Source: Pseudomonadota bacterium
GTDB taxonomy: Bacteria; Desulfobacterota; Binatia; Binatales; Binataceae
Assembly (NCBI GenBank): GCA_021325355.1
Contig: JAJPHI010000009.1
Location: 310,001-374,000 of the forward strand
DNA length: 64,000 nucleotides
Direction of reading: 5' to 3'
In this document: one piece after another, positions 43,982 through 53,964 of the stretch
Position numbering within the stretch: the stretch's first letter is position 1
How the letters are laid out: each line of letters begins with the position of its first letter
Notes under the pieces: generated by a model
What the model was told of the DNA's origin: nothing
Database searches by the model: none
Seen by the model: only the letters and a program-made list of their open reading frames with translations
Program-made: the position numbers and the translations under genes

Positions 43982-45402
43982 GAGAGGCGCTCCCGATTCC
44001 GCAGTTTGCCGAGACGCCGGCGGACGGTTTGCGGGCTGGGGCCGCCGGGCAAATCGCGTGATCGCAGCGAGGCCTCCGGACTCAGGCAACGCAGGGCATC
44101 ACTATCGAATTTATCGCAGTAGCGACGCAGATCTTCGACCGTCAGCCCTTCGAAGCCCTGGTCGGCTTCGCTGCGATCGCGCACCAGCGCGCCGACCACC
44201 TCGTGAGCTTCGCGAAAGGGCACGCCGCGCGCCACCAGATACTCGGCCAGATCGGTGGCAAGCGCGAACCCGCCGGCGCCGCGCCGCATCGCGTCCACGT
44301 GGAATTCGATCCGCGGCCAGAATTGCGCGAGCAGGCTGAGCGCCGGCTTGAGCGTCCGAAGCGCGTCGAAGACCCGCTCCTTGTCCTCCTGCAGATCGGA
44401 GTTGTAGGCGAGCGGCAGTCCTTTAAGCGTCGTCAACATGGCCATCAAAGCACCGACCACACGACCGGTCTTGCCGCGAATCAACTCCATCAGGTCGGGG
44501 TTTTTCTTCTGCGGCATCATCGAGCTGCCGGTGGCAAACTCGTCCGGCAAGGCGATGAAACCGAACTCCGAGGTACTCCATAGGATGATTTCCTCGGCCA
44601 TGCGGGAGAGATGCACGGCGAGCACGCTGGCGGCGAAGAGGAAATCCAGCACAAAATCGCGATCCGAAACCGCGTCGATACTGTTTTCGGCGAGCTTGGT
44701 GAAGCCGAGTTCGCGCGCGACACCCGCGCGATCTAGTGGCAGGGTCGATCCGGCCAGAGCGCCCGCGCCGAGCGGCATCACGTCGCATCGCGCGCGCGCC
44801 TGCGTGAAACGTTCGCGGTCGCGTCCGAGCATCTCGACATAAGCGAGGAGGTGATGGGCGAGGCTAACGGGCTGAGCGCGCTGGAGGTGCGTATAGCCGG
44901 GCATCACCGTTTCGACGTGGCGATCGGCCACGTCGATCAGCGTTCGACGCAAATCGTCGACGAGCGCGACCATCGTGTCAATTTCATCCCGCAGGTACAT
45001 CCGCAGGTCGAGCGCCACCTGGTCATTGCGCGAGCGGCCGGTGTGAAGCTTTTGCCCGGCTTCACCGATCATCTCGGTAAGCCGCCGCTCGACCGCCAGA
45101 TGAATGTCCTCGTCGGCAAGCGTGAAACGAAAGCGGCCCTCGGCGATCTCGCGTTCGATCGCGGACAGTCCGTGGATGATCGCTTCCGCCTCGTCGGCCG
45201 TGACGAGTCCGACACGCGCCAGCATCCGCGCATGCGCGATGGAGCCGCGGATATCGTGGCGGTAAAGCTCGCGGTCGAAGGGCAGCGAAGCGGTAAAGGC
45301 CTCGACCTCCGGCAGGCGCGGACGTTTGAAACGTCCACGCAGCAGGTTGCCTTTGGTCCGACCCGATGGTTTCGAGGGCTGGTTGGAGGCGGCCCGCTTC
45401 AT
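43978..45402 (-). CDS. argH: Argininosuccinate lyase
   Basis: This is the last step of arginine synthesis, splitting argininosuccinate to arginine and fumarate. The fumarase-superfamily signature GSSMMPQKKNP is intact, as are HTGRSRNDQVALDLR and MPGYTHLQRAQPVSLAHH. The ATG at 45402 gives 474 residues with a short basic tip before LLRGRFKRPRLPEVEAF. The preceding Cys-rich small gene ends 64 bases upstream. The LptM-like gene overlaps its stop by 4 bases. Confidence 0.96.
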   Translation of the reverse strand: MKRAASNQPSKPSGRTKGNLLRGRFKRPRLPEVEAFTASLPFDRELYRHDIRGSIAHARMLARVGLVTADEAEAIIHGLSAIEREIAEGRFRFTLADEDIHLAVERRLTEMIGEAGQKLHTGRSRNDQVALDLRMYLRDEIDTMVALVDDLRRTLIDVADRHVETVMPGYTHLQRAQPVSLAHHLLAYVEMLGRDRERFTQARARCDVMPLGAGALAGSTLPLDRAGVARELGFTKLAENSIDAVSDRDFVLDFLFAASVLAVHLSRMAEEIILWSTSEFGFIALPDEFATGSSMMPQKKNPDLMELIRGKTGRVVGALMAMLTTLKGLPLAYNSDLQEDKERVFDALRTLKPALSLLAQFWPRIEFHVDAMRRGAGGFALATDLAEYLVARGVPFREAHEVVGALVRDRSEADQGFEGLTVEDLRRYCDKFDSDALRCLSPEASLRSRDLPGGPSPQTVRRRLGKLRNRERLS

Positions 45403-45466
45403 TGCTGGATACGGCTGCGACGGTACGGCAGAGAGCGGCTGAGGGATCGCAGGGACGCGAGCGCCT

Positions 45467-45643
45467 TCAGCGGGTCGGCGGAGTATGACACAGACAACCG
45501 CGCGCCGCGCAACTCGAAGAACCGTTGGGATGGGTAACGTGGACGTCCAGCTTGTGCCCGCACTTTGCACACTCGCCGCTGCGCACCCGCGGCACCAGCT
45601 TGGGCGTCTGACGCGGCGGTCGGAATTGAATCACCTTGCCCAC
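45467..45643 (-). CDS. Small Cys/His-rich protein in the arginine operon
   Basis: Not recognised. A 58-residue frame starts at GTG 45643 and ends at TGA 45467, between argG (stop at 45661) and argH. It reads MGKVIQFRPPRQTPKL, then CAKCGHKLDVHV and SSSCAARGCLCHTPP. Residues C25, C28, H30, C45, C50, C52 and H53 could make a zinc or iron-sulfur site. It has no membrane segment. Only 17 bases separate it from argG, which suggests co-transcription. The absence of a strong Shine-Dalgarno site and the short length lower confidence, but the cysteine spacing is unlikely to arise by chance. Confidence 0.62.
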   Translation of the reverse strand: MGKVIQFRPPRQTPKLVPRVRSGECAKCGHKLDVHVTHPNGSSSCAARGCLCHTPPTR

Positions 45644-45660
45644 GGACTCGTCTCAGGTCT

Positions 45661-46881
45661 TTACCGCGCCCGGCCATCGTTTCGCGCCAGGGCGCGCAGG
45701 CGCAGAGAGGCGAGCCTGATAAACCCCTCGGCGTCAGCCTGGCGATAGCCGCCCGCCTCGTCGAAACTGGCCATCATGGGATCATAGAGCGAGTTATCGG
45801 AGCGTCGACCGACGATCGCAACGTTGCCCTTATAAAGCTTCAGTCGGGCCGTTCCTGAAACCCTCGCCTGGATTGCATCAACCAGCGCCTGCAAGGCCTC
45901 CCGCTCGGGGGTAAACCAGTGGCCATTATAGACGCATTCGGCATAGCGAGGCATCAGGCTGTCCCGCAGATGCATCGTTTCGCGATCCAGCGTTAGTTGC
46001 TCGACCGCGCGATGAGCGTGCAGCAGCACCGTGACTCCCGGGGTTTCATAGACACCGCGCGATTTGATGCCGACATAGCGGTTTTCGACGACGTCAACGC
46101 GACCGACGCCGTGGCGGCCGCCGAGCTGATTGGTGTATTCGAGCATCTGGCGGGGAGTTAGTCGCCGTCCATTGATGGCGACGGGATCGCCGTGATCGTA
46201 CTCGATTTCGACATATTCCGGGGCCGCCGGCGCTTTCTCGGGCGCGACGGTCAGGCGAAACATGTCTTCGTAGGGCTCGCGCCACGGATCTTCGAGCACG
46301 CCGCCTTCGAAGCTGATGTGCACCAGGTTACGGTCGGTGGAGTAGGGTTTTTCGGCGGTCACTGGCACGGGAATCTTTTTTTCGGCGGCATAGGCGATCA
46401 TGTCGGCGCGCCCCTTGAAAGGCCAATCGGGATGCCGCCAGGGAGCGATAATCTTCAAATCGGGCGCGAGACGCGCGAAGGCCAGTTCGAAGCGGACCTG
46501 GTCGTTGCCTTTGCCGGTGGCGCCGTGAGCGACGGCGTCGGCGCCCTCGGCACGCGCGATCGTGACCTGACCGCGCGCGATAACGGGACGCGCGATCGAG
46601 GTTCCGAGCAGGTAGTAGCTCTCGTAGACGGCGTTGGCGCGCATCATCGGGAAGACGAATTCCGCCGCGAACTCATCGCGGAGGTCCTGGAAACAGAGCT
46701 TGCTCGCGCCGGTTGCGAGCGCCTTTGCTTCAAGTCCTTCGGTTTCCTCGGCCTGACCGACGTCGGCGCAGTAGGCGATCACTTCGCATCCATAATAGTC
46801 CTTGAGCCAGCGCAGAATGACCGACGTGTCGAGACCGCCGGAGTAAGCGAGCACGATCTTGCGGATACTGGAGTCGGGCAT
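45661..46881 (-). CDS. argG: Argininosuccinate synthase
   Basis: It joins citrulline and aspartate with ATP. The PP-loop is [19 protein letters not shown], followed by the conserved [21 protein letters not shown]. The 406 residues match the usual length. It follows argF after 6 bases. The small Cys-rich gene follows after 17. Confidence 0.97.
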   Translation of the reverse strand: MPDSSIRKIVLAYSGGLDTSVILRWLKDYYGCEVIAYCADVGQAEETEGLEAKALATGASKLCFQDLRDEFAAEFVFPMMRANAVYESYYLLGTSIARPVIARGQVTIARAEGADAVAHGATGKGNDQVRFELAFARLAPDLKIIAPWRHPDWPFKGRADMIAYAAEKKIPVPVTAEKPYSTDRNLVHISFEGGVLEDPWREPYEDMFRLTVAPEKAPAAPEYVEIEYDHGDPVAINGRRLTPRQMLEYTNQLGGRHGVGRVDVVENRYVGIKSRGVYETPGVTVLLHAHRAVEQLTLDRETMHLRDSLMPRYAECVYNGHWFTPEREALQALVDAIQARVSGTARLKLYKGNVAIVGRRSDNSLYDPMMASFDEAGGYRQADAEGFIRLASLRLRALARNDGRAR

Positions 46882-46887
46882 GAAACC

Positions 46888-47838
46888 TCAGCTTTGCCGG
46901 GACGGGCCAACGTGATGTTGCAGCACTTCGGGGCGCGACAACCAGACCATCACAGCCTTCTGCGCGTGTAGGCGATTCTCGGCCTGTTCGAGCACCACCG
47001 AGCGGGGCCCGTCGATCACCTCGTCGGTAATCTCCTCGCCGCGATGGGCCGGCAGACAGTGCATCACGAGCGCCTGCGGCTGCGCATGCTGCAACAGCGC
47101 CGCGTTGACCTGGAAATTCCTGAAGGCACGGCGCCGTTTGCCGGCCTCGCTCTCCTGCCCCATCGAGGTCCACGTGTCGGTGTAGATGACGTCGGCGTCC
47201 TTCACGGCGGCAAACGGATCGTCCGTGATGATGCCGAGCTTCTCCTGCTGCAGGCGCGCGACGAAGCCGGGATCGGGCTCGTAGCCGGTCGGACAGGCGA
47301 TGCGAAGCTCGAAGCGCGCCAGCGCTGCCGCCTCGATCCAGCTTTGCGCGAGATTGAAACCGTCGCCGACGAAAGCAATTTTCAGACGGCTGAGATCGTC
47401 AAAATGCGCGCGCAGGGTCTGCAGGTCCGCAAGGAGCTGACAGGGATGGAGTAAATCGGTGAGTCCGTTGATTACCGGCACGTTGGCCTCGCGTGCGAGT
47501 TCAACGCAGATCGAGTGCGAGAAGGTGCGGATCATGATCAGGTCAACCCAGCGCGACAGGTTGCGCGCCACGTCCTTGACCGATTCACGCTCGCCGATGC
47601 CGATATCCTGGGGGGCCAGATAGATCGCATGACCGCCCAACTGCGCCATGCCGGTCTCAAACGTGATCCTGGTGCGCAGCGAAGGTTTCTGAAAGATCAT
47701 GGCGAGGGTCTTGCCCCGCAGATACGGATGTTCGACGCCGGCCTTGGTTTCGATCTTGAGCCGATCCGCCAGGCGCAGCAGGGCCTCGAGTTCGCCGACG
47801 CGCAACGAGCTCAAATCGAGGAAATCGCGCTTGTTCAT
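46888..47838 (-). CDS. argF: Ornithine carbamoyltransferase
   Basis: It converts ornithine and carbamoyl phosphate to citrulline. The carbamoyl-phosphate motif is FQKPSLRTRITFE, the second is LLHPCQLLADL, and the ornithine-binding end is VMHCLPAHRGEEI. The length of 316 is typical. Its ATG overlaps the argD stop (ATGA), showing coupled translation. Confidence 0.97.
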   Translation of the reverse strand: MNKRDFLDLSSLRVGELEALLRLADRLKIETKAGVEHPYLRGKTLAMIFQKPSLRTRITFETGMAQLGGHAIYLAPQDIGIGERESVKDVARNLSRWVDLIMIRTFSHSICVELAREANVPVINGLTDLLHPCQLLADLQTLRAHFDDLSRLKIAFVGDGFNLAQSWIEAAALARFELRIACPTGYEPDPGFVARLQQEKLGIITDDPFAAVKDADVIYTDTWTSMGQESEAGKRRRAFRNFQVNAALLQHAQPQALVMHCLPAHRGEEITDEVIDGPRSVVLEQAENRLHAQKAVMVWLSRPEVLQHHVGPSRQS

Positions 47839-49034
47839 GACGACCCTGGCGCGGCGTTGTGCAATGCCCGTTCGATGATCGCAAGGCCGGCATCGGCTTC
47901 CGCGCGGGTCAGGACCAGCGGCGGCAGCAGACGCAGAACATAATCGGCGGTGCCGTTGACCACCAGGCGTTCGCTGAAGCAGGCTTCCACAACCGGCTTG
48001 ACCTCATGATTAAGCACGACGCCGATAATCATGCCAGCGCCGCGCACCTCACGAACGTTCGGACAGCTCTTAGCGATTTCGCGCAGGCGGCCGATGAGAT
48101 AACCGCCGACTTCGGCGGCGTTCGCCACCACCCCGTCCTCCTCGAGGGCGTCGAACACCGCCAGCGCCGCGGCGCAAGCGATGGGATTGCCGCCGAAGGT
48201 CGAGCCATGTGTTCCGGGCGCCAGAGCGCTCGCCAGCTCCGCCTTCGCCACCATCGCACCGATCGGTACACCCCCGCCCAAGGCCTTGGCCAGCGTGATG
48301 ATATCCGGCTTGATGCCGGCGTGCTGATAGCCGAACAGGCGGCCGGTGCGACCCATCCCGGTCTGTACTTCGTCAACGATCAGCAGGATCTTCGCGCGAT
48401 CGCAGAGCTCGCGCAGCCGACCGAGATAATCGGGACGAGGAGTGACGACGCCGCCTTCGCCCTGAATCGGTTCGACCATGATGGCGCAGGTTTTGTCGTC
48501 GATCGCGCTCTCGACCGCGCGCACGTCGTCGTAGGGCACCAGCTTGAATCCCGGGACCAGCGGCTGGAAGCCCAGATGATACTTTTCCTGACCGGTGGCG
48601 CTCAGAGTGCCGAAGGTTCGCCCATGAAACGAACCGAGCGTTGAGATGAACTCGAAGCGACCGCCGTTCCCATGCCCCCAGCGTCGCGCCAGTTTCAGCG
48701 CCGCTTCATTGGCTTCGGCGCCCGAATTGGCGAAGAACACGCGGCCGTCGCCGAAGGCCCGGCCGATCCGCGCCGCCAGCCGAGCCATCGGCTCGGTATG
48801 AAAGACGTTGCACGCATGCGTGAGCTTTTCCGCCTGCTCCTTGATGGCGCGGACGACGCGCGGATGCCCATGGCCCAGGCTGGTGACCGCCAATCCGGAG
48901 AAGAAATCGAGGTAACGATTCCCGTCGGCATCGTACAGGTAGGCGCCGTGACCGCGCGCGAAGGCGATTGGCATACAGCCGTAGGTATTGATGAGATTGC
49001 TGTGGGCGAGCTCGATAATCTCGGCGTTGGTCAT
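47835..49034 (-). CDS. argD: Acetylornithine aminotransferase
   Basis: This PLP class III transaminase of arginine synthesis has 399 residues. The PLP lysine lies in DIITLAKALGGGVPIGAM, with GEGGVVTP and STFGGNPIACAAALAVF nearby. It starts 2 bases after argB and overlaps argF by 4. It may also serve succinyl-diaminopimelate, as some ArgD enzymes do. Confidence 0.96.
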   Translation of the reverse strand: MTNAEIIELAHSNLINTYGCMPIAFARGHGAYLYDADGNRYLDFFSGLAVTSLGHGHPRVVRAIKEQAEKLTHACNVFHTEPMARLAARIGRAFGDGRVFFANSGAEANEAALKLARRWGHGNGGRFEFISTLGSFHGRTFGTLSATGQEKYHLGFQPLVPGFKLVPYDDVRAVESAIDDKTCAIMVEPIQGEGGVVTPRPDYLGRLRELCDRAKILLIVDEVQTGMGRTGRLFGYQHAGIKPDIITLAKALGGGVPIGAMVAKAELASALAPGTHGSTFGGNPIACAAALAVFDALEEDGVVANAAEVGGYLIGRLREIAKSCPNVREVRGAGMIIGVVLNHEVKPVVEACFSERLVVNGTADYVLRLLPPLVLTRAEADAGLAIIERALHNAAPGSS

Positions 49035-49036
49035 CT

Positions 49037-49948
49037 CTACCCTTTCTCCCCAGCACGGGCGGTAGGCGTCCCGGCGGTTGCATGGTCAATGACTTCGGTG
49101 CCGACGCCGGTTTCGGTAAACACTTCGAGTAGAATCGAATGCTGGACGCGGCCATCGATTATGTGGGTGTTGCGCACGCCTTCGGCGAGGGCGGCGAGGC
49201 AGCATTCAACCTTGGGAATCATTCCTTCGCCAATCGCGCCGGACTCGATCATGCGTCGCGCCCGCGCCGCATCGAGGGTATGCAGCAGGTGGCCGTCACT
49301 CTTCACACCTTCCACGTCCGTGAGCAATATCAGCTTTTCAGCCTTGAGGGCACCCGCGAGTGCGCCCGCGGCGACGTCGGCGTTGATATTATAAGTGAGT
49401 CCGCCCTCACCGGCGCCGACCGGCGCGACGACGGGAATAAAGCCCGCCTGCTGGAATGCGGCCAGCACGTGAGCATTGACCCGCTCGATCTCACCGACCA
49501 GGCCGAGGTCGACGAGTTCGCGGCGGCCGTTGTCGGTGACGGTCATCAGCAGTTTGTGCGCGATCATCAGATCGCCGTCTTTGCCGGAGAGGCCGACGGC
49601 GCGCCCGCCGACCCGCCACAGCATCTGCACAATCTCCTTGTTCAGCTTCTGCAGGACCATCTCGGCGGCGTCCATGGTGGCGGCGTCGGTAACGCGCATG
49701 CCGCGCACGAAGTTCGCCTGCAGGCCCAGGCGGCCGATCAATTCGGTTATCTGCGGGCCGCCGCCGTGTACCACGACCACCCTGATACCGACCGATTCGA
49801 GCAGCACCACATCGCGGGCGAAGCTCTCGCGCAGTTCCGGCGTCAGCATCGCGTGGCCGCCGTACTTGATGACGAAGGTGGCGCCGCGAAAGCGCTGAAT
49901 GTAGGGCAGCGCCTCGGCCAACACCCGCGCCCGCTCGATCAGATCCAT
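49037..49948 (-). CDS. argB: Acetylglutamate kinase
   Basis: This is the second step of arginine synthesis and often the arginine-inhibited step. The N-terminus [20 protein letters not shown] and the ATP-site GGHAML and VHGGGPQI segments are characteristic. The N-terminal helix ahead of the kinase fold is typical of arginine-sensitive hexameric enzymes, so feedback inhibition is plausible. The ATG at 49948 is chosen; a GTG at 49972, 2 bases after the hslU stop, would add eight residues. Confidence 0.95.
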   Translation of the reverse strand: MDLIERARVLAEALPYIQRFRGATFVIKYGGHAMLTPELRESFARDVVLLESVGIRVVVVHGGGPQITELIGRLGLQANFVRGMRVTDAATMDAAEMVLQKLNKEIVQMLWRVGGRAVGLSGKDGDLMIAHKLLMTVTDNGRRELVDLGLVGEIERVNAHVLAAFQQAGFIPVVAPVGAGEGGLTYNINADVAAGALAGALKAEKLILLTDVEGVKSDGHLLHTLDAARARRMIESGAIGEGMIPKVECCLAALAEGVRNTHIIDGRVQHSILLEVFTETGVGTEVIDHATAGTPTARAGEKG

Positions 49949-49973
49949 GGCGACTGGTTCGCTGCTCCGCACA

Positions 49974-51350
49974 CTACAAAATGTAGCGCGACAGATCCTC
50001 GTTCTTCACGATCGGATCCAGCCGCTGATGCACGTAGGCGGCATCGACTTCGAGGGTCTGGCCGGCCATCTCGGGCGCGCTGAAAGACACCTCCTCGAAC
50101 AGACGTTCGAGCACGGTATGCAGGCGGCGCGCGCCGATATTTTCCGAACGCGCGTTGACCTGCGCCGCGATCTCGGCCAGCGCCGCGACCGCGTCATCGG
50201 CAAAATTGAGTCGAACCTTTTCCGTCTCGAGCAAGGCGGTGTACTGCTTTGTCAGGGCGTTTTCGGGTTCGGTCAGGATGCGGATGAAGTCATCGCGCGT
50301 CAAGGCCTTCAACTCCACTCGAATCGGAAAGCGTCCCTGGAATTCAGGGATCAGATCCGATGGCTTCGAGGTATGAAAGGCCCCTGACGCGATGAACAGG
50401 ATATGATCGGTGCGGACGGCGCCGTATTTGGTGTTGACCGTTGAACCCTCGACGATCGGCAGCAGATCGCGCTGGACGCCTTCGCGCGAAACGTCCGGTC
50501 CGTGCATCGACTCTTTGCCGGCAATTTTGTCGATCTCGTCAATAAAGACGATGCCATTCTGCTCGGCGCGATGAATCGCCTCGCGCGTCACCGTCTCCAT
50601 ATCGACCAGCCTTGCCGCCTCTTCCTGGGAGAGCATCTCGAGGGCCTCGGGCACCTTGACTTTGCGCGAGCGGGTTTTCTTCGGCATGATCTGGCTGAAC
50701 AGCTCCTTCATGTTCGCGCCCATCTCCTCCATGCCCTGCGGTGTCAGCACTTCGAGCATCGGCACGGCCTGGGCCGTCACCTCGACCTCGACCTCGCGGT
50801 CGTTGAGATAGCCGTCACGAAGCAGCCGGCGCAGTTTCTCGCGCGTTTCATGATGCGAGTCGTGGTGGCCCAGGTCGATATGCCCCTGCGCATCGACGGT
50901 GGCCGGACGGCGGGTCTTGCCGGCGGGCGCGGGATAGAGAATATCGAGCAGGCGTTCTTCGGCGGCCTCGCGCGCCTTGACCTGGACGCGTTCGCGCTCC
51001 TCCTCGCGCACCATCTTGACCGCGACTTCGGCGAGATCGCGAATCATCGATTCGACGTCGCGACCGACGTAGCCGACCTCGGTATAGCGCGACGCCTCGA
51101 CCTTGACGAAGGGCGCCTGCGCGAGCTTGGCGAGACGCCGCGCGATCTCGGTCTTGCCGATGCCGGTGGGTCCGATCATCAGGATGTTTTTAGGCGCAAT
51201 CTCATCGCGGAGTTCCGGGGCGACATTTTGCCTGCGCCACCGATTGCGCAGCGCGATCGCGACCGCACGCTTGGCTTCGTGCTGGCCGATGATGTAGCGG
51301 TCCAGTTCCGAAACGATCTCGCGTGGCGTCATTACATTCGAGGCAGCCAT
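49974..51350 (-). CDS. hslU: HslU ATPase subunit of the HslUV protease
   Basis: This AAA+ unfoldase feeds substrates to the HslV peptidase. The Walker A is [15 protein letters not shown] and Walker B is [11 protein letters not shown]. The charged I-domain spans about 110-230, and the C-terminus ends in SRYIL, the peptide that docks into HslV. That conserved tail implies a functional HslV. The usual upstream hslV gene is absent; the next gene is the divergent comM. It appears to be the first gene of the arginine operon. Confidence 0.95.
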   Translation of the reverse strand: MAASNVMTPREIVSELDRYIIGQHEAKRAVAIALRNRWRRQNVAPELRDEIAPKNILMIGPTGIGKTEIARRLAKLAQAPFVKVEASRYTEVGYVGRDVESMIRDLAEVAVKMVREEERERVQVKAREAAEERLLDILYPAPAGKTRRPATVDAQGHIDLGHHDSHHETREKLRRLLRDGYLNDREVEVEVTAQAVPMLEVLTPQGMEEMGANMKELFSQIMPKKTRSRKVKVPEALEMLSQEEAARLVDMETVTREAIHRAEQNGIVFIDEIDKIAGKESMHGPDVSREGVQRDLLPIVEGSTVNTKYGAVRTDHILFIASGAFHTSKPSDLIPEFQGRFPIRVELKALTRDDFIRILTEPENALTKQYTALLETEKVRLNFADDAVAALAEIAAQVNARSENIGARRLHTVLERLFEEVSFSAPEMAGQTLEVDAAYVHQRLDPIVKNEDLSRYIL

Positions 51351-51616
51351 ATTCTCATTTTGTACCGCACCGGCTCGTCAAACCAAACTCGCCGGCCGTA
51401 AAAACGCGCAAAGACCGCGGGAGGTCGCGCTCGACCCTCCACGTCGTCGCGTTACCGGTTGAGAACTGTGAACCGCGCCGCCGGTGCGAGGTCCCGCGCT
51501 GAGGCGTTCGGACGCTGCCAAGAACGCATAGGCGCTCTCGTGCTCTTCAATTACCATATTGCGCTTCGGGCGATGCCATTGGAATATACGCATCACCAGG
51601 TCGAGGCCCTCAGTCA

Positions 51617-53149
51617 ATGCTCGCCAGTGTGCTCTCAAGCGCGATCGCCGGCGTCGACGCGTTCCCGGTGGAAGTCGAGGTCGATTCCGGCGGCGGTGCG
51701 CCCTCGTTTCGGATGGTGGGTTTGGCCGAGGGCGCCGTTCGCGAGGCCTTCGAGCGGGTCAAATCGGCAATTCGCAATTCCGGCTTTGAGTTCCCCAACG
51801 GGCGCGTGACGATTAACCTGGCGCCGGCCGATACGCGCAAGGAAGGCTCGGCGTTCGATCTGCCGATGGCGCTGGGCATTTTGGCGGGCGGCGGCTTTAT
51901 CGAGAAACGCGACCGTCTGAAGCGTCATCTGGTGCTCGGCGAGCTGGCGCTCGACGGACGCGTGAAGGGCATCAAGGGGGCGTTGCCGAGCGCGATTCTC
52001 GCACGCACGCGGGCGATGGACGGGATCGTTTTGCCGCGGGAAAACGCCGCTGAAGCGTCGGTTATCGGCGAAGGCCTGAGGGTAATCGGCGTCGAGACTC
52101 TAAATGAAGCCGTCGGCTTCTTCGAGGAGCTTGCCGAACCCTCGACCGCGGCCGCCAACGTCACCGAGCTGTTCGAAGCGGCGAGCCGCTACGACGTCGA
52201 CTTCAGCGAAGTCAAGGGCCAGGAGCAGGCGAAACGCGCCCTCGAAGTCGCCGCCGCAGGCGGCCACAACGTGCTGATGGTCGGACCGCCGGGTTCCGGC
52301 AAGACGATGCTCGCCAAGCGCCTGCCGACCATCCTGCCGGCGATGACGTTCGAGGAGGCGATCGAGACCACCAAGGTCCATAGCGTCGCGGGTATCCTGG
52401 ACGGTCGCGCGCTCATCGCCACGCGCCCGTTCCGATCGCCGCATCATACGATTTCGGACGCCGGTCTTATCGGCGGCGGTCCGATTCCCCGTCCGGGCGA
52501 GGTCAGTCTCGCGCACAACGGCGTGCTTTTCCTCGACGAACTGCCGGAATTCCGCAAAAACGTGCTGGAAGTGCTGCGCCAGCCGCTGGAAGACAGCCGG
52601 ATCACCATCGCGCGCGTGATGGGTACGGTGACCTTTCCGGCCTCGGTGATGCTGATCGCCGCGATGAACCCGTGTCCGTGCGGGTTTTTCACCGATACCC
52701 AGCACGAATGCACCTGCACACCGATTACGATTCAGCGCTACCGATCGCGGATCTCGGGACCGCTGCTCGACCGCATCGATATCCATATTGAAGTCCCGGC
52801 GGTGAAGTATCGCGAGCTGACCGAACGCGCAAAGGGCGAAGAGTCGGCCCTGATCCGCGAGCGGGTCAACCAGGCGCGCGACCTTCAACTCGGGCGCTAT
52901 CGGGGCGCCTCGTTCTACTGCAACGCCCAGATGGGCGCGCGCGACCTTCATGCGCATTGTCGCGTCGACGCTGCCGGGGAACGCCTGCTGGAGCTGGCGA
53001 TCAATCGCCTGGGTCTCAGCGCGAGGGCCTACACCCGGATCCTCAAAGTGGCGCGAACGATCGCCGATCTTGACGGTGGCGGCGCGATCCAGGCGCATCA
53101 TCTCAGCGAGGCTATCCAGTACCGCTCGCTCGACCGTCTGCCGGCTTGA
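51617..53149 (+). CDS. comM: ComM/YifB-type Mg-chelatase-like AAA+ ATPase
   Basis: This hexameric helicase promotes branch migration during natural transformation in some bacteria. The N-terminal domain starts [20 protein letters not shown]. The Walker A is [16 protein letters not shown], and the central Cys-rich signature NPCPCGFF with a following CTCTP is intact. The C-terminal helical lid domain is complete at 510 residues. The gene is divergent from hslU across a 266-base gap. The neighbouring unknown genes downstream share its strand. Confidence 0.93.
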   Translation: MLASVLSSAIAGVDAFPVEVEVDSGGGAPSFRMVGLAEGAVREAFERVKSAIRNSGFEFPNGRVTINLAPADTRKEGSAFDLPMALGILAGGGFIEKRDRLKRHLVLGELALDGRVKGIKGALPSAILARTRAMDGIVLPRENAAEASVIGEGLRVIGVETLNEAVGFFEELAEPSTAAANVTELFEAASRYDVDFSEVKGQEQAKRALEVAAAGGHNVLMVGPPGSGKTMLAKRLPTILPAMTFEEAIETTKVHSVAGILDGRALIATRPFRSPHHTISDAGLIGGGPIPRPGEVSLAHNGVLFLDELPEFRKNVLEVLRQPLEDSRITIARVMGTVTFPASVMLIAAMNPCPCGFFTDTQHECTCTPITIQRYRSRISGPLLDRIDIHIEVPAVKYRELTERAKGEESALIRERVNQARDLQLGRYRGASFYCNAQMGARDLHAHCRVDAAGERLLELAINRLGLSARAYTRILKVARTIADLDGGGAIQAHHLSEAIQYRSLDRLPA

Positions 53150-53260
53150 GACGCACCGGCGTCGGCGCTCCCATGCTGAGGCGGCGCTGATCGGCGAAGT
53201 CGGCAAGGCTGGGACGGACAAGTTTGGCTTCAATCGCGGGTCTCGATAAGCTCGATTGGC

Positions 53261-53599
53261 ATGGAATCCCGCCCGCTTAAAGCGATCGATCTGCTGCGAC
53301 ACGAGCTCAAGGCGCTGCGCTACATCCTCGACCATCTCCACGATGGCAAGCTCAAAGGCGCCGCGCTGCCCCAGCGGGATGATTTCCAATCGGCGCAGAC
53401 CCGTCTCATCTACGAGGAAATCGTCAACGCGCCGACGCGTGAGGCGGCGGAACAGCGGATTGCGGCGCTCGATTTGGATGAGATCGATGTCGAGTCATTC
53501 CTGCAACTGAGCGGCGAGCACTACTATGCGTATCCGGCACTGGTGCGCGAACGGGCAGCCGCGATTCGCCGCGGCGCGTTGAAGGTGGAAACGGCATGA
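53261..53599 (+). CDS. Unknown 112-residue helical protein (weak DnaB N-domain resemblance)
   Basis: I do not recognise this with confidence. It is almost all helix (LLRHELKALRYILDHL, LIYEEIVNAPTREAAEQRI) with a spacing of hydrophobic residues somewhat like the N-terminal domain of replicative helicase DnaB or the helicase-binding end of DnaG. It has no helicase motifs and no membrane segment. It overlaps the next gene by 4 bases (ATGA), so the two are translationally coupled, and it lies 111 bases downstream of comM. Confidence 0.6.
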   Translation: MESRPLKAIDLLRHELKALRYILDHLHDGKLKGAALPQRDDFQSAQTRLIYEEIVNAPTREAAEQRIAALDLDEIDVESFLQLSGEHYYAYPALVRERAAAIRRGALKVETA

Positions 53600-53946
53600 G
53601 CTCGCTCGACTGCGCGGAACTGCATTTCCTGCTCGATCGCAGCGGCGCGATCATCGCGTTTCAGGAAAAGGAGCGCGCCTGGGCCGGCGCGCTGGCATTT
53701 TCAAGCGAAGAGCTGGCACGCCGCTTCATTGCGTCGAGTAACCTCGAGGTGGCCGAGATTGTCACTTTGGAGGTCGCGGATCCCACGGCGGTCAGCGCTT
53801 TGATTGCATCACTCAAGAAACGGCCAATTCGTTGTCTGCTGCTGGATCTGGACTATCGCAGCGGCGCCTATCAACAGGTGGATTTCGTCGGTGACCGTCT
53901 TGGCGAGGTAACGCCGCGGCAGTTGACGCCCGGTTCCGGGTCCTAG
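53596..53946 (+). CDS. Unknown 116-residue protein coupled to the previous gene
   Basis: Not recognised. The sequence suggests an alpha/beta domain: a strand FLLDRSGAIIAFQEKE, a helix SSEELARRFIASSNL, a strand EIVTLEV, a helix AVSALIASLKKR and a strand CLLLDLDYRSG. There are no cysteine clusters or transmembrane segments. Its ATG overlaps the preceding stop (ATGA). ilvA begins 18 bases after its stop, so it may be expressed with ilvA. Confidence 0.65.
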   Translation: MSSLDCAELHFLLDRSGAIIAFQEKERAWAGALAFSSEELARRFIASSNLEVAEIVTLEVADPTAVSALIASLKKRPIRCLLLDLDYRSGAYQQVDFVGDRLGEVTPRQLTPGSGS

Positions 53947-53964
53947 AAGTCCTGTCCTCGCTCG

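Noticed and set aside
51378-51638. Minus-strand 86-codon frame in the hslU-comM gap, considered as a displaced hslV
   Set aside because: It has no proteasome-like N-terminal Thr motif or other HslV features and runs into the comM start.
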